Source: Halobaculum rubrum
Lineage (GTDB): Archaea > Halobacteriota > Halobacteria > Halobacteriales > Haloferacaceae
Reading direction: 5' to 3'
Length of the DNA: 64,000 nt
Assembly: GCF_019880225.1 (NCBI RefSeq)
Contig: NZ_CP082284.1
Span: 1,798,001 to 1,862,000, forward strand
The notes below the pieces were generated by a model that was not told where the DNA came from, did not search any database, and saw only the letters and a list, made by a program, of their open reading frames with translations. Positions 17,936-26,618 of the stretch are shown here, piece by piece; the stretch's first letter is position 1; each line of letters starts with the position of its first letter. The position numbers and the translations under genes were made by a program.

Positions 17936-18257
17936 GGGTTCGAACGCGGGCGACCGCCGCGTCGTCACCACCGGCGACGGGTACGAACGCGTCGACGACG
18001 AGTCGGACGCCCCAACCGGCGCCGACGCTCCCGCCGATGCCGACACGGACGCGGATGGCCTCGGACGCGCCGGCTGGGTGCTCGTTGCCGTCGTCGTTAT
18101 CGCGTTCCTCGTCGTCCCCGGGATCATCTACCTTCGCCCGACAGCGCCGGGGGAGCTCGGCTTCCGCTTCCTCGCGGCGATGCTCGTGCTCCCGTTCTTC
18201 CCGGCGGTGCTGCTGGGCGTGACCGCGGTGTGGAGCCTCGCCGCCGGCGGGGAGTGA
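17925..18257 (+). CDS. Small membrane protein with acidic N-terminal tail
   Basis: A 110-residue protein read from a GTG at 17925, overlapping the end of the oxidoreductase gene by 11 bases in another frame. The first 55 residues are acidic and polar (Asp/Ala-rich). Two membrane segments follow (VLVAVVVIAFLVVPGIIYL, then MLVLPFFPAVLLGVTAVW). An upstream in-frame ATG at 17898 would lengthen it by nine residues. Position suggests cotranscription with the oxidoreductase. No function can be given. Confidence 0.7.
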   Translation: MSSEGSNAGDRRVVTTGDGYERVDDESDAPTGADAPADADTDADGLGRAGWVLVAVVVIAFLVVPGIIYLRPTAPGELGFRFLAAMLVLPFFPAVLLGVTAVWSLAAGGE

Positions 18258-18322
18258 GCGGCGGCTCACGGCCGCCTCCGGCCGGTACGTTTTGGCTCGC
18301 CGAGCGCATACGGATACCCGAC

Positions 18323-19225
18323 ATGACAACCTCGCTCAGCGCGGCCACCGACCCGGAGACGCTGCCGTCGAATGTCCCGGGCGAGTCGACGTTCGTCGAT
18401 GCGAACGACCGGACGTTCCACGTCGTCGAGGCCGGTCCCGAGGACGGCGAACTGGTTCTGCTGCTCCACGGCTTCCCCGAGTTCTGGTACGGCTGGCGCG
18501 ATCAGATCCGGCCGCTCGTCAACGAGGGGTACCGGGTCGTCGTCCCCGACCAGCGTGGCTACAACCGCAGCGAGCGTCCCGGTCGCGTCCGCGACTACCG
18601 GATCGAGGCGCTCTCGGCCGACGTGACCGGGCTGATCGACGCGTACGACCGCGAGACGGCCGCGGTCGTCGGCCACGACTGGGGCGGCATCGTCGGCTGG
18701 TGGACGGCGCTGCACTCCCCCGAGCGGCTGTCGTCGTTCGTCGCCGTCAACGCGCCCCACCCGACCGTGATCCGGCGGACGCTGTCCGGGGACCCGGTCC
18801 AGCTGTTCCGGTCGAGCTACGCGCTGTTCTTTCAGCTCCCGACGGTGCCGGAAGCGCTGACGCGGGCGGCGAACTGGCGCCTCCCGGTGCGGATGCTGCG
18901 CGAGTCGTCGATGCCGGGCACGTTCTCGACGCGGGACTTCGACCGCTACCGTGCGGCCTGGCGACGCGAGGGCGCGTTCACCGCGATGCTGAACTGGTAT
19001 CGGGCGGCCGCCCGGCGACGATCCACCCCCGAGACCGACGAGGTCACGGTTCCCACCCGCCTGGTCTGGGGGGTTCACGATCAGTTCCTCAAACACCGCA
19101 TGGCGTACGACTCCGTCGAGTACTGCGCCGACGGTCGGATCACGAACGTCCACGAGGCGACTCACTGGGTCCAACACGAACAGCCGGTGAAAGTCGCCGA
19201 CGCGATCGTCGCGGAACTCTCCTGA
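18323..19225 (+). CDS. Alpha/beta hydrolase, epoxide hydrolase-like
   Basis: A 300-residue enzyme. HGFPEFWYGW forms the oxyanion hole. The nucleophile elbow reads GHDWGG with Asp instead of Ser, as in soluble epoxide hydrolases and haloalkane dehalogenases. RLVWGVHDQFL gives the acid, and EATHWVQHEQP the catalytic His near the C-terminus. A lid with Tyr residues (SYALFFQLP, WYRAAARR) fits epoxide hydrolase. The ATG at 18323 follows a short gap after the small membrane protein. Natural substrate is unknown. Confidence 0.88.
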   Translation: MTTSLSAATDPETLPSNVPGESTFVDANDRTFHVVEAGPEDGELVLLLHGFPEFWYGWRDQIRPLVNEGYRVVVPDQRGYNRSERPGRVRDYRIEALSADVTGLIDAYDRETAAVVGHDWGGIVGWWTALHSPERLSSFVAVNAPHPTVIRRTLSGDPVQLFRSSYALFFQLPTVPEALTRAANWRLPVRMLRESSMPGTFSTRDFDRYRAAWRREGAFTAMLNWYRAAARRRSTPETDEVTVPTRLVWGVHDQFLKHRMAYDSVEYCADGRITNVHEATHWVQHEQPVKVADAIVAELS

Positions 19226-19260
19226 ACGGGACGCGGCCGACCGGACGGCGGGCGGGGCGA

Positions 19261-21132
19261 CTACTCCGTCCGTTCGTCGTCGACGCCGATCGCGACGCCG
19301 CCGTCGTCGTCCCAGTCGCGGCGGTCGCGGGCCGTGTCGCCGCGATGGCTCCTCTCCGCCGTATCGCCGCCGACGTCCCCGCCGCCGGCCTGACTCACCG
19401 CGCCGGGCATCATCGCGCCGGCGGCGCCCGATCCGTCGTCACCGCCCTCCGCGGACTGGCGTTCCCGCATGCTCTGCCGGGTGAACTGTGGCTGGGCCTT
19501 GATCCCGCCCTTCTCCTTCGTGAACGAGCGGTACAGGAAGAACACCATCGGCAGCGTGGCCACGACGATCCCGATCGAGAGGTACACGTCGAGCGTGCTC
19601 GACCCGAACGAGTAGATGATCGCCGCCGAGAGCCCGCCGACCGCGGTGAGCACGGAGTAAGCGATCCGCTTGGCGAGCCGATCGAGGACGTGGTTGCCGT
19701 CCTCCAGGGTGACGTTGACCGCGAGGTCCTCGCGCTGGACGGTGTCGAGTACGTCGTCGAGCTTCGGCGGGACCGTGAACAGCGCGCGCGCGGTGTCGCG
19801 CGTCTGTGTCGCTGCATCGCCCGCGAGCCGGCGGGCCGTGTCCTCCAGGTACCCCTCCTCCGAGAGGTACTCGGTCGCGACCTCGATGAAGTCGAAGTTC
19901 GGGTCGAGGGTGACGCAGACCCCCTCGACGACCGTCGCCACCCGGAGGACGAGCGCCATGTTCTGGGGGAGCCGCAGCGGGAAGTCGTAGATCGTCGACT
20001 CCACCTGCTCGATCACCTGCTGGACGCGGTACTGCTCGATGTCCTCGCCGCGAACGTCGGCGATGGCCAGTTCCATCACGTCGGCCATCACCTGTCGGTC
20101 CGCCTCCGGCGACAGCGTTCCCATCTCGACGAGCGAGTCGAGGATGCCGTCGATGTCCTGGTTCGCGACGGCGATGTAGAAGTCGATGATCTTCTCCTGG
20201 ATGAACGGGTCGACGCGACCCGACATCCCGAAGTCGTAGAAGATGATCTGTCCCTCCGGAGTGACCGAGAGGTTGCCCGGGTGGGGGTCCGCATGGAAGA
20301 CGCCGTCCTCGGCGATCATCTGGAGGTAGGCGCGCTGGAGGGTCGTCGCCAGCTCGGTGCGGTCGACTCCCATCGCGTCGAGCTCGGCGGTGTCGGAGAT
20401 CTTCGTGCCGGGCAGGTACTCCATCGTGAGCACGCGCGGTCCCGACGCGGCGGCGACGGGCTCGGGGATCACGAGCCGATCGCTGTCCTCGAAGTTCGCC
20501 CGGATCTCCCGGAGCACGCGCTGCTCGCGCGTGTAGTTCATCTCTTGGTGGATCGTCTTGTCGAACTCCTCGGCGAGGTTGTCCAGCGAGAACGCCTGCC
20601 CCTGGCCGACGAACCGCGAGAGGAGCGGCACCGACCACTTGATGATGCGGAGGTCGGCCTCCACCAGCTCCTCGATCCCGGGCCGGCGGACCTTCACCGC
20701 GACCTCCTGTCCGTCGTAGGTGGCGACGTACACCTGCCCGAGGCTGGCGCCCGAGATGGGCTCGGTGTCGAACTCGTCGAACACCTCCTCGACGGGACCG
20801 AGTTCGTCCTCGATGACGAGCCGCGATTCCGACCACGGCGCCGGCGGCACGTCGTCCTGCAGCGAGGACAGCACCTCGATGTACGACGCCGGGAGCACGT
20901 CCGGCCGGGTCGAGAGGATCTGTCCGAGCTTGATGAACGTCGGCCCGAGCGTGAGGAGCGTGTCCAGCAGCACCTCCGCCCGCCGAAGCCGCATCTCGCG
21001 GGTCACCGTCCGGGACCCGCCGACGACGATGAACCGCTTCCGGTCGCGAAGGATCGCCCAGATCAGCGGCAGGAACCGATAGACGACGAGGGGGAACCGT
21101 CGGTACGCGCGCAGTGAAACCAGCGTCACCAC
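19261..21132 (-). CDS. ABC1/AarF/UbiB family atypical kinase
   Basis: A 623-residue UbiB-family protein. The invariant KLGQ motif lies at K68-Q71 (FIKLGQILSTRPDVLP). The family's glycine/alanine loop is SGASLGQVY, the ATP lysine is in VAVKVRRP, and HADPHPGNL and YDFGMSG provide the catalytic and metal-binding residues. Two C-terminal membrane helices (about residues 485-535) anchor it. Relatives support quinone or prenyl-lipid metabolism. It starts 5 bases after the Hsp20 gene on the same strand and is probably cotranscribed with it. The C-terminal 80 residues are polar and low complexity. Confidence 0.93.
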   Translation of the reverse strand: MVTLVSLRAYRRFPLVVYRFLPLIWAILRDRKRFIVVGGSRTVTREMRLRRAEVLLDTLLTLGPTFIKLGQILSTRPDVLPASYIEVLSSLQDDVPPAPWSESRLVIEDELGPVEEVFDEFDTEPISGASLGQVYVATYDGQEVAVKVRRPGIEELVEADLRIIKWSVPLLSRFVGQGQAFSLDNLAEEFDKTIHQEMNYTREQRVLREIRANFEDSDRLVIPEPVAAASGPRVLTMEYLPGTKISDTAELDAMGVDRTELATTLQRAYLQMIAEDGVFHADPHPGNLSVTPEGQIIFYDFGMSGRVDPFIQEKIIDFYIAVANQDIDGILDSLVEMGTLSPEADRQVMADVMELAIADVRGEDIEQYRVQQVIEQVESTIYDFPLRLPQNMALVLRVATVVEGVCVTLDPNFDFIEVATEYLSEEGYLEDTARRLAGDAATQTRDTARALFTVPPKLDDVLDTVQREDLAVNVTLEDGNHVLDRLAKRIAYSVLTAVGGLSAAIIYSFGSSTLDVYLSIGIVVATLPMVFFLYRSFTKEKGGIKAQPQFTRQSMRERQSAEGGDDGSGAAGAMMPGAVSQAGGGDVGGDTAERSHRGDTARDRRDWDDDGGVAIGVDDERTE

Positions 21133-21137
21133 CCAGG

Positions 21138-21500
21138 TTACGCGTCCGCGTCCGTGACGGTGATCTCGTGTTCGGGGGCGGCGGCCCGCTTGGGGAGCCG
21201 AACCGAGAGCACGCCCCGCTCCATCTCCGCCTCGCTCCCCTCGTGGGTCGCATCCGGGGGCAGCGGGATCTCGGCGTCGAGGAACAGCGGGCGGTCCTCC
21301 TCGACGTAGCTGAACTCGCGATCGGGCGCCTTCTCGCGCCGGGCCTCGAGGGCGAGCCGACCCCGCTCGACGCTCACGTCCGTGGTCTCCGCGCCGGCAC
21401 CGGGCAGGTCGATCACGAGGAGATACGCGTCGTCACTCTCCAACAGGTCGGCGAACACCGGCTCGGGGAGGTCCCGAAGCGCCTCGCGTAGTTTCGACAT
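21138..21500 (-). CDS. Hsp20/alpha-crystallin small heat-shock protein
   Basis: A 120-residue protein holding one alpha-crystallin domain: AYLLVIDLPGAGAETTDVSV, RLALEARRE, FLDAEIPLPPDA and the closing GVLSVRLPKR. It is an ATP-independent holdase chaperone of the cytoplasm. It lacks the C-terminal IxI tail found in many oligomeric members. The ATG at 21498-21500 gives the usual short N-terminus. The UbiB-type kinase gene follows after 5 bases. Confidence 0.9.
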   Translation of the reverse strand: MSKLREALRDLPEPVFADLLESDDAYLLVIDLPGAGAETTDVSVERGRLALEARREKAPDREFSYVEEDRPLFLDAEIPLPPDATHEGSEAEMERGVLSVRLPKRAAAPEHEITVTDADA

Positions 21501-21607
21501 GGTCGAGCCAAGGGGCGGCGAGTCGAAAAATGCCGCGGTGACGGCGGGGGCTGTGCATGTGTGTCTCTCCCGTGGTGTTTTTATGTGTGCGCCCGGTTCG
21601 CTCGGAC

Positions 21608-21853
21608 ATGACCGAGGGAACCGATGACGCCGAGCGCGAGTCGCCGGCGGCCGCCGCCGCGGCGGCGGGGGTCGGGGCTCGCGTCGAGCCGAACGCGGCG
21701 GTCGTGTCGCTCGACGCCCGGGTCCCGCCGGACGCCCGCGAGGAGACGCCCGTGACGTTCCGTCCGGTGGCGACCGCCCGGGCGGTGGGGAGCCGGATCG
21801 TGCGTGCGCTCGCTCGTCGCGGCGGTCGGTCGCGGCACGGTCGCGGGAACTGA
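21608..21853 (+). CDS. Small hypothetical protein
   Basis: An 81-residue frame with an acidic start (TEGTDDAERESP), an Ala-rich run and a basic C-terminus (ALARRGGRSRHGRG). It diverges from the Hsp20 gene. The composition is low complexity and no domain is recognised, so it may not be a gene. Confidence 0.35.
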   Translation: MTEGTDDAERESPAAAAAAAGVGARVEPNAAVVSLDARVPPDAREETPVTFRPVATARAVGSRIVRALARRGGRSRHGRGN

Positions 21854-21961
21854 TCACGACGCACCCATGGACTGATCCCGACGCGCCGAGAGTGGGTTCG
21901 TCGACCGTGGGGCGGGTCCCCGACTGGCGGCCTTTTTACTCCGGACGCGTAAGGGGTGGGT

Positions 21962-23221
21962 ATGAGTCACGACCGCACACGCGCCGGGTTCAAGGATCGG
22001 ACCCGGGTCGTCGACGCTCGCGAGCGTCTCCTCGCGGCGGCCACCCCACACGGCCGGACGGAGACGGTGTCGCTGACGGCCGCCGACGGGCGAGCCGTCG
22101 CCGACGAGACGACGGCGCCGACGCCGGTACCGGGGTACGACCGCGCCGCGATGGACGGGTGGGCCGTCCGCGCTGCGGACACGTTCGGCGCCGCCGCGCG
22201 CTCGCCGTCGGTGCTGTTCGCCGAGGAGGGAGCCGTCGGCCCGGAGGAAGCGGTCCGGGTCCACACGGGAAGCGAACTCCCGCCGGGCGCGGACGCGGTG
22301 GTCAAGATCGAGCAGGTCACCGAGGTGGGCGACGAGGTCGAGGTGTTCGACGCCGTCGCCGAGGGCGAGAACGTCGGCCCGACGGGGGAGGACGTCGCCG
22401 AGGGACAGACGCTGTACGAGCCGCCGCATCGCCTCCGGCCGTCGGATCTCGGCCTCCTGAAGTCCGTCGGCATCGACGAGGTCGAGGTCGCCGAGCGCCC
22501 CTGCGTCTCGGTGATCCCGACCGGGGAGGAGCTGGTGCAGGCCGACCCCGACCCCGGCGAGGTGATCGAGACGAACGGGCTCACCGTCTCCCGGCTCGTC
22601 GAGCGCTGGGGCGGCGACGCCACCTATCGCGACATCGTCACCGACGACGAGGACGCGCTCCGCGAGGCGGTCGAGCGCGACCTCGACCACGATGTGGTCG
22701 TCACGACCGGCGGCTCCTCCGTCGGCGAGCGGGACCTGATCCCCGAGGTGATCGACGAGATCGGCGAGGTGCTGGTCCACGGCGTCGCCCTCAAGCCGGG
22801 GCACCCCGTCGCGCTCGGGGCCGTCGAGGAGACGCCGGTGATCATGCTGCCGGGCTATCCGGTCGCGTGCATCGTCAACGCCGTGCAGTTCCTCCGTCCC
22901 GTGATCCGCGAGATCGGCTCGCTCCCGCACGACCCGCACCCGACGCGTCGGGCGACGCTGACCCGGAAGGTCTCCTCCGAGCCCGGCGTGCGGACGTTCG
23001 CGCGGGTGAAACTGGACCCGGCGACGGACGAGGACGGGGCCGCCGGCGACGCGGACGGCGGGGACAGCCCCACCGTCGAGGCGACGCCGACGCGCGCGTC
23101 CGGGTCGGGGATGCTCTCGTCGGTCGCGCTCGCCGACGGCTGGGTCGTCGTCCCCGAGTCCCGCGAGGGGCTCGACGCCGGCGAGACTGTCGACGTGGAG
23201 CTGTGGGAGGTGACCGAATGA
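21962..23221 (+). CDS. moeA: Molybdopterin molybdenumtransferase MoeA (first copy)
   Basis: A 419-residue MoeA that inserts molybdenum (or tungsten) into adenylylated molybdopterin. The N-terminal domain has PVPGYDRAAMDGWAVR; the linker domain has GSELPPGADAVVKIEQ. The MoCF domain has VIPTGEEL, ETNGLTVSRL and VVTTGGSSVGERD, and KPGHPVALG ends the active site. The C-terminal barrel follows. The ATG at 21962 is preferred over a GTG 6 bases upstream. It overlaps a second, divergent moeA by 4 bases (ATGA). Confidence 0.95.
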   Translation: MSHDRTRAGFKDRTRVVDARERLLAAATPHGRTETVSLTAADGRAVADETTAPTPVPGYDRAAMDGWAVRAADTFGAAARSPSVLFAEEGAVGPEEAVRVHTGSELPPGADAVVKIEQVTEVGDEVEVFDAVAEGENVGPTGEDVAEGQTLYEPPHRLRPSDLGLLKSVGIDEVEVAERPCVSVIPTGEELVQADPDPGEVIETNGLTVSRLVERWGGDATYRDIVTDDEDALREAVERDLDHDVVVTTGGSSVGERDLIPEVIDEIGEVLVHGVALKPGHPVALGAVEETPVIMLPGYPVACIVNAVQFLRPVIREIGSLPHDPHPTRRATLTRKVSSEPGVRTFARVKLDPATDEDGAAGDADGGDSPTVEATPTRASGSGMLSSVALADGWVVVPESREGLDAGETVDVELWEVTE

Positions 23222-25200
23222 GCGACCGACGGGAGTTCCGCGACCTCGCGGAGCCCGCGGAGGCCCACGAGGCCATCGCCTCGCTGGATCTGGCGCCCGA
23301 GCCCGAGACCGTCCCGCTTCGCGAGGCACGCGGCCGCGTGCTCGCCGAGCGGATCGACGCCGAGTTGGACGTGCCGGGGTTCGACCGCGCGTCGATGGAC
23401 GGCTACGCGGTCCGCGCGCGCGACACGTTCGGCGCCGACGAGGTCGACCCCGCGACGCTGGAGCTGGTGGGCGCGGTTCACGCCGGCGCCGAGCCCGACG
23501 TAACCGTCGAGCCGGGCACCTGCGCGGAGATCTCCACGGGCGCCGTGATGCCCGACGGCGCCGACGCGGTCGTGATGGTCGAACGGACCAGCGAGGTGGT
23601 CGACGAGGACGGCGACGTGGACGCCGTCGAGATCCGTACCTCCGTCGCCCCGGGCGACCACGTCATGTTCGCGGGCGCCGACATCGCGGCCGGCGGCCGG
23701 GCGCTCGGTCCGGGGACGGAGATCACGCCCCGCGAGATCGGCCTGCTGTCGGCGCTGGGGGTCGACGAGGTGCCCGTCCGCGGGACGCCGACGGTCGGGA
23801 TCGTCTCTACCGGCGACGAACTCGTTCGCCCCGGCGGCGACTTACACAGCGAGCGCGGGCAGATCTACGACGTGAACAGCTACACGATCGCCGCCGGGGT
23901 CGAGGAGGCCGGCGGCGAGGCCGTGCTGTACCCCCATGCGGGCGACGACTACGACGAGATGGAGCGCCTGCTCGTCGAGGCCAGCGAGGAGTGCGACCTG
24001 GTGCTGTCGTCGGGCTCGACCTCGGCCTCCGCGGTCGACGTGATCTACCGGGTGATCGAGGAGCGCGGCGACCTCCTGCTCCACGGCGTCTCGGTCAAGC
24101 CCGGCAAGCCGATGCTCGTCGGGCGACTGACGGACTCCGCGTACGTCGGCCTCCCGGGCTATCCAGTCTCCGCGCTGACCATCTTCCGAACGTTCGTCGC
24201 CCCCGCGGTGCGCGAGGCCGCCGGGAAGCCGGAGCCGCGGACCGCAACCGTGACCGGCCGGATGGCCGTCGAGGAGCGCTACTCCGAGGGACGGATGCGG
24301 CTCATGCCGGCCGGACTCGTGGAGAGCGGGCCGACAGGCCCGGCCGGAGCCGGTGGAACCGGCGGACCCGGCGACGCCGAGACCCTCGTCTACCCCGTCG
24401 ACAAGGGCTCGGGCGCGACGACGAGCCTCGTCGAGGCCGACGGCGTCGTCGTCGTCGACCCCGACACCGAGTACCTCGCGGCGGGCGAGTCCGTCGAGGT
24501 GCAGCTGTTCTCGCCCGACGTGCGCGCGCCGACGCTGTTCGCCGTCGGCGAGGACGACCCCGCGCTCTCCCGACTGCTCGACCGCGTCGACCGCCCGCGA
24601 CACCTCGCGCTCGGCTCGCGGGAGGGGCTGCGTCGCCTCCGCGACGGCGTCCCCGACGCCGCGGTCGTCGCGGGCGAGCCCGGCCGCGAGCCGGTCGCCG
24701 CGCCGGACCCGACCGCCGACGACGAGCCGGTCCCGGCCGAGATGATCGGCGAGTGGACGCGCGAGTGGGGGCTGATCGTGCCCGCCGGCAACCCGGACGA
24801 CGTGACGGGGCTGGCCGACCTGGTGGACCGGGACCTCCGATTCGTGAACCGGGACTCGAACGCGGGCTTGCGGACGACCCTCGCGAACGCGCTGGCGGAG
24901 CTGGCCGACGAGCGCGGAACGACCCGCCGGGAGGTGACCGAGGCGATCGAAGGCTTCGACAGGGCCGTTCGATCCCACGAGTCGCCCGCGCGGCGCGTGC
25001 TCGCGGGCGACGCGGACGCGGGGCTGGGGCTGCGAGCGACGGCCGAACGGCTCGAAACGGGCTTCGTCCAGCTCGGAACCGAGCCGGTCCGGGTCCACGC
25101 GAACCCCGCACGCGTCGACAAGCCCGGCGTGGCGCGGCTGCGCGAGGCGATCGCCGACGGCGACGACGTGTTCGACGCGCTCGCCGGCTACGAGCGGTAA
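23218..25200 (+). CDS. moeA: MoeA-type protein fused to a C-terminal periplasmic-binding-like domain
   Basis: A 660-residue protein. Residues 1-415 are MoeA: VPGFDRASMDGYAVR, VSTGDEL, DVNSYTI, VLSSGSTSASAVD and KPGKPMLVG. Here the GGxS loop reads SSGSTS rather than GGSSVG. Residues about 440-655 resemble a type-2 solute-binding domain as in LysR/PBP-like molybdate sensors: LALGSREGLRRL, IVPAGNPDDVTGLADLV, RFVNRDSNAGLRT and AGLGLRATAE. The fusion is known in prokaryotic MoeA-PBP proteins. Coupled translation with the first MoeA suggests the two act in one pathway, possibly one for Mo and one for W, or as regulator and enzyme. Confidence 0.93.
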   Translation: MSDRREFRDLAEPAEAHEAIASLDLAPEPETVPLREARGRVLAERIDAELDVPGFDRASMDGYAVRARDTFGADEVDPATLELVGAVHAGAEPDVTVEPGTCAEISTGAVMPDGADAVVMVERTSEVVDEDGDVDAVEIRTSVAPGDHVMFAGADIAAGGRALGPGTEITPREIGLLSALGVDEVPVRGTPTVGIVSTGDELVRPGGDLHSERGQIYDVNSYTIAAGVEEAGGEAVLYPHAGDDYDEMERLLVEASEECDLVLSSGSTSASAVDVIYRVIEERGDLLLHGVSVKPGKPMLVGRLTDSAYVGLPGYPVSALTIFRTFVAPAVREAAGKPEPRTATVTGRMAVEERYSEGRMRLMPAGLVESGPTGPAGAGGTGGPGDAETLVYPVDKGSGATTSLVEADGVVVVDPDTEYLAAGESVEVQLFSPDVRAPTLFAVGEDDPALSRLLDRVDRPRHLALGSREGLRRLRDGVPDAAVVAGEPGREPVAAPDPTADDEPVPAEMIGEWTREWGLIVPAGNPDDVTGLADLVDRDLRFVNRDSNAGLRTTLANALAELADERGTTRREVTEAIEGFDRAVRSHESPARRVLAGDADAGLGLRATAERLETGFVQLGTEPVRVHANPARVDKPGVARLREAIADGDDVFDALAGYER

Positions 25201-25274
25201 GTGAGGTAGGGGAACGACTGGAGTCGACGACTGAAGACGACGACTGAAGACGACGACCGGAGCCGACCGCCGCG

Positions 25275-26336
25275 CTACGGCGTCGGCGCGGCCTTCTGGA
25301 GGGCGGTCTCGGCGATGTTGCCGCCGTAGTCGGCCGAGCGGGACACAGAGTCGACGATGAGCCCGAGCAGCTGTGCCCGGGCGGGGTCCAGCTCGCGCAG
25401 GAGTTCGTCGATCTCGCGTGCCCGCTGGTCGACACCGAGCACGGCGCCGCGAGCCTCGTTCGCCAGCTCGGTCGCCTCGGCGCTGTCGCCGGCGAACAGC
25501 GCCTCCATCGCGCGGTCGACGACCTCGCGCGCGTCCTCATCGAGCGCCAGGAGCGCCTCGTTGAACTCCGCCGGGAGCACCTCGTCGACGCCGTTCTCCG
25601 GCGCGGGAACCTCGCCGCCCACGGCGTCGGCCGCCTCGCTCCCCAGCAGCTCCAGGGTGAGGTGGGCGATCTTCGTCGCGTGGTCGGCGACGCGCTCGAG
25701 CTGGCGCGCGCTGGAGTGGTAGTCGAAGCACACCTCCCGCGAGAGGCCGATGTCCTCGGCGGCCTTCGGGGTCCGAAGCGTCGACCGGAAGATACGTGAG
25801 ACCACCATGTACAGGCGGTCGACGTCGTCGTCGCGCTGGATCACGTCCATCGCCATGTCCTCGTCGCCGGTTGTGAGCGCGTCCACCGCGTCCTCCAGCA
25901 TGGAGACGGCGATGAGCCGCATCCGCGTCACCGCGTTGTGGATCGACAGCTCCGAGGAGTCGAGTAGATCCCGGATGACGACGCGGTCGCGGGTCTCCTC
26001 CAGTACCTCCAGCCCGACGAGGCTCTGGACGGAGTCGCGGATGGTGCGTCGCTGGTCGTTGGTGATCCGGGGCGCCTCCAGCGCGATGATGTCGAACCCG
26101 GAGACGTACATCGTCATCACCGCACGCGTGAGCTGGTCCCCCTCCAGTTCGCCGATGTCGAGCGTCCCCTCGGTACGCCCCTCCTCGCTCACCGGGGTGA
26201 GAAACAGGGAGTCGCCCTCCGGGTGGAACTCGACCTCGGTGCCCGCGCTCACGCCGTTGTCCGTCGCCCATTCTTTCGGAATGGACACGGTGTACGTCGA
26301 CCCGCCGGTCACCTGCACCTTCCGTGTCTCGACCAT
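25275..26336 (-). CDS. Phosphate regulator: SpoVT/AbrB DNA-binding domain fused to two PhoU repeats
   Basis: A 353-residue protein. Residues 1-45 form a SpoVT/AbrB swapped-hairpin domain (RKVQVTGGSTYTVSIPKEWA, then GTEVEFHPEGD). The rest is PhoU-like helical bundles, with conserved acidic/His residues in YHSSARQLERVADHATK. In archaea this fusion is the usual phosphate-responsive transcriptional regulator. It faces pstSCAB across a 282-base region with TATA elements on both strands. Start: ATG at 26336; longer frames would cross the promoter. Confidence 0.93.
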   Translation of the reverse strand: MVETRKVQVTGGSTYTVSIPKEWATDNGVSAGTEVEFHPEGDSLFLTPVSEEGRTEGTLDIGELEGDQLTRAVMTMYVSGFDIIALEAPRITNDQRRTIRDSVQSLVGLEVLEETRDRVVIRDLLDSSELSIHNAVTRMRLIAVSMLEDAVDALTTGDEDMAMDVIQRDDDVDRLYMVVSRIFRSTLRTPKAAEDIGLSREVCFDYHSSARQLERVADHATKIAHLTLELLGSEAADAVGGEVPAPENGVDEVLPAEFNEALLALDEDAREVVDRAMEALFAGDSAEATELANEARGAVLGVDQRAREIDELLRELDPARAQLLGLIVDSVSRSADYGGNIAETALQKAAPTP

Positions 26337-26380
26337 CGTGGGAGCGTGCGTCCGTCCGCGAATTAAATCCACCGGTGTTC

Positions 26381-26388
26381 TATATATT
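26381..26388 (-). promoter_or_regulatory. Putative TATA box of the AbrB-PhoU regulator gene
   Basis: TATATATT, read on the minus strand as AATATATA, lies about 45 bases before the ATG at 26336 in an otherwise GC-rich area. Confidence 0.5.
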
Positions 26389-26560
26389 GGTCGGGGTTCC
26401 GCATCCACTGGCGTCCGAACCCTCCGGCTATGGAACGTCGATCCGAAAACTCGGTAGAGTACTGAATAGCTATTAAACCGCCTTAGACGGCAAATACCCG
26501 TTATATGGAGTTTCTGCAAGCGGAATCCGAACACCGGCCGATACACACACGTTCTCACAG

Positions 26561-26575
26561 TATATCTATATATTT
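26561..26575 (+). promoter_or_regulatory. Putative TATA region of the pst operon
   Basis: TATATCTATATATTT lies 44 bases before the pstS ATG at 26619. It is the most AT-rich part of the 282-base divergent region (26337-26618), which is expected to hold the phosphate-dependent control site. I could not identify a clear palindromic operator there. Confidence 0.5.
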
Positions 26576-26618
26576 CTCATAGTAGGGTACTTACGTATCT
26601 CGCGGCTCCGATCGAGTG

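Noticed and set aside
18292-21117. Long plus-strand open frame opposite the UbiB-type kinase gene
   Set aside because: It is an antisense shadow; the real genes are the epoxide hydrolase-like gene in another frame and the UbiB gene on the minus strand.
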